This document shows, piece after piece, positions 62,204 to 64,000 of a stretch of 64,000 nucleotides of DNA. Where the stretch lies: NCBI RefSeq assembly GCF_900115225.1, contig NZ_FOVR01000012.1:124001-188000 (forward strand), given 5' to 3'. Below the pieces are notes generated by a model, which had not been told where the DNA came from, did not search any database, and saw nothing but the letters and a program-made list of their open reading frames with translations. The DNA is from Cohaesibacter marisflavi (GTDB taxonomy: Bacteria > Pseudomonadota > Alphaproteobacteria > Rhizobiales > Cohaesibacteraceae). How positions within the stretch are numbered: the stretch's first letter is position 1; the number at the start of each line of letters is the position of its first letter. The position numbers and the translations under genes were made by a program.

Positions 62204-62352
62204 TACTAATTAAACCCTGATTCGAATTACATTGTGTGACGCCAATTTAAAGGTACGCAACCAAAGCCATCAATTACAAATTGTAGTCATGCACTTGCTT
62301 TTATATCTATAAATTTGAAATCAGCCCAAGTTCATCAGTTGACCGAACATTC

Positions 62353-62400
62353 AGGCGGTTAGCGTTGTAGCCAAGCCAGGGCTCATTGCACCGCCTTTTT
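62353..62400 (+). terminator. Hairpin with T-run before the capsid gene
   Basis: AGGCGGT (62353-62359) and ACCGCCT (62390-62396) enclose a 30-nt loop, followed by TTTT. It lies on the phage strand after the insert, 60 bp before the capsid gene. It could be the original scaffold-capsid intergenic terminator or attenuator. Confidence 0.5.
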
Positions 62401-62462
62401 CATTGCCCGCAGTCGGTAGGGCCTCTGGCGAGACGAACACTCGCTTTGGAAGGCTACAAGAC

Positions 62463-63368
62463 ATGAGCACTGATGCACCAACCTGGTTTGTGGAGCAGTA
62501 TAAAGACGGCGTTATCCAGAAATATCAGGCCAAGGGCTTTCTGCTGAAATCCTCCGTAACACCGGCGGGCAGCATCGAAGGCAGCAAGGCCTATTTCAAC
62601 CTGATGGGCAAAGGCAAGGCCAATAAGAAGAAGCGCGGGCAGGCCGCTGTTCCGATGAATGCCCAGAAGGGTCGCGTCGAAGCGATCCTTGAAACATGGG
62701 AAGCCTTTGATGAGGTCTATAAATTTGACCTTGCCCGCATGACCGCCAATGAGAAGGAAGCAATCCAGACCGCTGGCGCTATGGCACTTGGGCGCGCGAC
62801 CGATGATGAAATCATGGTCAAGCTGGATGGCTCATCCAGCAAGGCAGCAGGCACAGGTAAGGGCATGAAGCCACTACTGGACGCCAATGGCCAGCCGGGC
62901 ATGATCGGCGGGGCCACAACGCCCTTTGAACTTAAACATCTTCTACTGATGGCCAGCGCGTTGAAACAGGCTGACGTGCCATGGGATGGGAATGTCTTCT
63001 GTCCGCTGCCCTCACTGCTGTTTGATCAGGCGTGTGCCTACAAGCAATTCAACAATGCAGATTGGACCGGCGACGATCTCAGCTTCACCAAAGTGACCAC
63101 CTCCAAATTCTGGGGCGGGGTGCATTGGTTCCAGGCTCCGGATGATCTGTTCATCGAGAATGAAGACGGGCATTACGATATCGAGATGTACCATCGTTCT
63201 TCTTCTGGTTGGGCCAACAATTCCGATCTTTCGAGCATTTGGGATTGGGATAACCGCCTTGGCTGCTGGACTGTTCGTATGGAAACTGAAGGCGCTGCAG
63301 CCTGTTTCCAGCCGACGGGCACCGTTCGCGGACGCTTCAAGGTTCCAACCGATATCGAGCTGAACTGA
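62463..63368 (+). CDS. Major capsid protein (T7-like podovirus)
   Basis: A 301-residue capsid protein: residues 1-60 carry SSVTPAGSIEGSKAYFNLMG, followed by PMNAQKGRVEAILETWEAFD and a C-terminal region with GWANNSDLSSIWDWDNRLGC. The pattern matches capsids of alphaproteobacterial podoviruses. The frame is open from 62403; the ATG at 62463 (MSTDAPTWF) is preferred because the upstream part is a poor fit. It is the most abundant virion protein. Confidence 0.8.
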   Translation: MSTDAPTWFVEQYKDGVIQKYQAKGFLLKSSVTPAGSIEGSKAYFNLMGKGKANKKKRGQAAVPMNAQKGRVEAILETWEAFDEVYKFDLARMTANEKEAIQTAGAMALGRATDDEIMVKLDGSSSKAAGTGKGMKPLLDANGQPGMIGGATTPFELKHLLLMASALKQADVPWDGNVFCPLPSLLFDQACAYKQFNNADWTGDDLSFTKVTTSKFWGGVHWFQAPDDLFIENEDGHYDIEMYHRSSSGWANNSDLSSIWDWDNRLGCWTVRMETEGAAACFQPTGTVRGRFKVPTDIELN

Positions 63369-63414
63369 CCCTCGGCCATTCTTCCCAATTTAGTTTCATA
63401 AGAAAGGAAATATC

Positions 63415-63690
63415 ATGGCGTTCAGTTTGAACGGCTTCAAACGCATTGTTTCTGTTGGCGCAATCGGAACCGGCTCCGGTTCCGTCAAATCGCTCTGCAC
63501 CTATCACACCAATGATGACGCGGCTGCGGTGCAGTCCGCAGGCTATTTCAATAGCCTCGCGCCTGACCTGAAGAAAGGCGACATCATTCTGGCCGGACTT
63601 GATATCGATGGTGCGCCCAAGCTCAAAAACTACATTGTCACTGCCGTATCTGCGACGACAGTCACCATCGCAACCCAGACCACAGCTTAA
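63415..63690 (+). CDS. Small phage structural protein
   Basis: A 91-residue Gly/Ala/Thr-rich protein (NGFKRIVSVGAIGTGSGSVK; YIVTAVSATTVTIATQTT at the end) that follows the capsid gene, a position usual for head-decoration or minor structural proteins in related podoviruses. The AGAAAGGAAA ribosome site is good. No assignment beyond position. Confidence 0.75.
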   Translation: MAFSLNGFKRIVSVGAIGTGSGSVKSLCTYHTNDDAAAVQSAGYFNSLAPDLKKGDIILAGLDIDGAPKLKNYIVTAVSATTVTIATQTTA

Positions 63691-63719
63691 CGTCTCGCTC
63701 CTCCCTGAGGCCGACTGGC

Positions 63720-63750
63720 GGCCCGGTCTTTATTGGATCGGGCCGTTTTT
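63720..63750 (+). terminator. Rho-independent terminator after the capsid module
   Basis: GGCCCG (63720-63725) pairs with CGGGCC (63739-63744) around 13 nt, followed by GTTTTT. It occupies the position of the T7 capsid-gene terminator, giving high capsid and lower tail expression. Confidence 0.8.
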
Positions 63751-63768
63751 CATTTGAAGGGCTCGACA

Positions 63769-64000
63769 ATGATTGATGAGAATTCCGTTATCAAATCGGC
63801 TTGCGATATCGCGGGCATCACCGCACCTGAAGATCTTACGTCCGAGCTCTATAATGGCGTGACAGCCCTGGATGCCTACAAGATGGATGCGCAGGCGGCG
63901 CTGGCGCTTCATCCCTGGTCTTTTGCGCAATCGCTTGTATTGCTCAACCGTAGGCGCGAAGCGCCGATCACGGGATATGCTTATATCCACCAGATCCCGA
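63769..64000 (+). CDS. Tail tubular protein A (T7 gp11-like), 5' part
   Basis: Starts with ATG at 63769 and is cut by the window end after 77 codons. The visible part includes ENSVIKSACDIAGITAPEDL, then ALDAYKMDAQAALALHPWSF and APITGYAYIHQIP, which matches the conserved start of T7 gp11-type tail tubular proteins. It attaches below the portal. Confidence 0.75.
   Translation, partial: MIDENSVIKSACDIAGITAPEDLTSELYNGVTALDAYKMDAQAALALHPWSFAQSLVLLNRRREAPITGYAYIHQIP

Larger units (their letters stand above)
42574..64000 (+). mobile_element. Temperate T7-like podovirus prophage, left part
   Basis: The element begins at the interrupted tRNA-Arg and continues beyond the right edge. Modules in order: integrase, lysogeny switch, replication (DnaA-like, primase, helicase), toxin-antitoxin, repeat block, terminase, portal, scaffold, moron island, capsid, tail tubular protein. 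The T7-type portal, the capsid neighbourhood and the gp11-like tail protein define a podovirus; the integrase and repressor make it temperate. No DNA or RNA polymerase is visible in this part. Confidence 0.9.

Overview
The window looks like a chromosome segment of a marine-type alphaproteobacterium, probably Hyphomicrobiales (Cohaesibacter-like by feel). The reasons are an NDUFS4-type complex I subunit gene, heterotetrameric sarcosine oxidase in soxBDAG order, TRAP and Dpp-type uptake systems and a moderate GC content. The assignment is inference from gene content, not a database match. It holds about 42.5 kb of host DNA followed by the left 21.4 kb of a prophage that runs off the right edge.

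Host part. 1-11.4 kb is a catabolic and uptake island: the end of a LacI regulator, a LysR regulator, and a co-directional operon of a family-5 solute-binding protein, two nucleoside hydrolases, two Dpp-type permeases and two ATPases, a ribokinase-like kinase and a DapA-like aldolase. Together they suggest uptake of a nucleoside-like compound, hydrolysis to base and ribose, and phosphorylation of the sugar. 11.5-14.1 kb is an MprF-like lipid aminoacylase/flippase. 14.4-20 kb is a LysR regulator divergent from a TRAP transporter and a GH4 glycosidase. 20.2-21.3 kb has small proteins and cspA. 22.3-30.7 kb is a sarcosine-to-one-carbon module: soxBDAG, then folD and fhs on the other strand. 30.8-33.5 kb is a tandem pair of saccharopine-dehydrogenase-like genes. 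33.5-42.5 kb is housekeeping: a U32 protein, a CoxG-like anchored protein, a sulfurtransferase, a CPA2 antiporter, a VOC protein, a sirtuin, a two-domain cold-shock protein, a DUF192 protein, tRNA-Pro(UGG) and the complex I subunit.

Prophage (about 42.57 kb to beyond 64 kb). It is a temperate T7-like podovirus integrated at the anticodon loop of a tRNA-Arg(UCU), of which only the 5' half remains here. The order is: integrase; a leftward HTH operon; a repressor/Cro-type switch with shared ATGTTACA octamers; a DnaA-IV-like protein; a Toprim primase; an AAA+ helicase; a RelE/Xre toxin-antitoxin pair; a 640-bp repeat-rich non-coding block (GGGGACAC and CCCCRACCC families); putative small terminase; terL; portal; scaffold; capsid; and a tail tubular protein cut by the window edge.

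Two AT-rich inserts break the phage modules: a lone antisense two-TM protein between the primase and helicase (48.7-49.6 kb), and a four-gene island between scaffold and capsid (59.7-62.3 kb) with an adenine methyltransferase, an Mrr-N-like winged helix protein, a DUF4747-like protein and a polytopic membrane protein. The second insert is the best candidate for an undescribed, defence-like moron system. I saw no CRISPR array, insertion sequence or rRNA.
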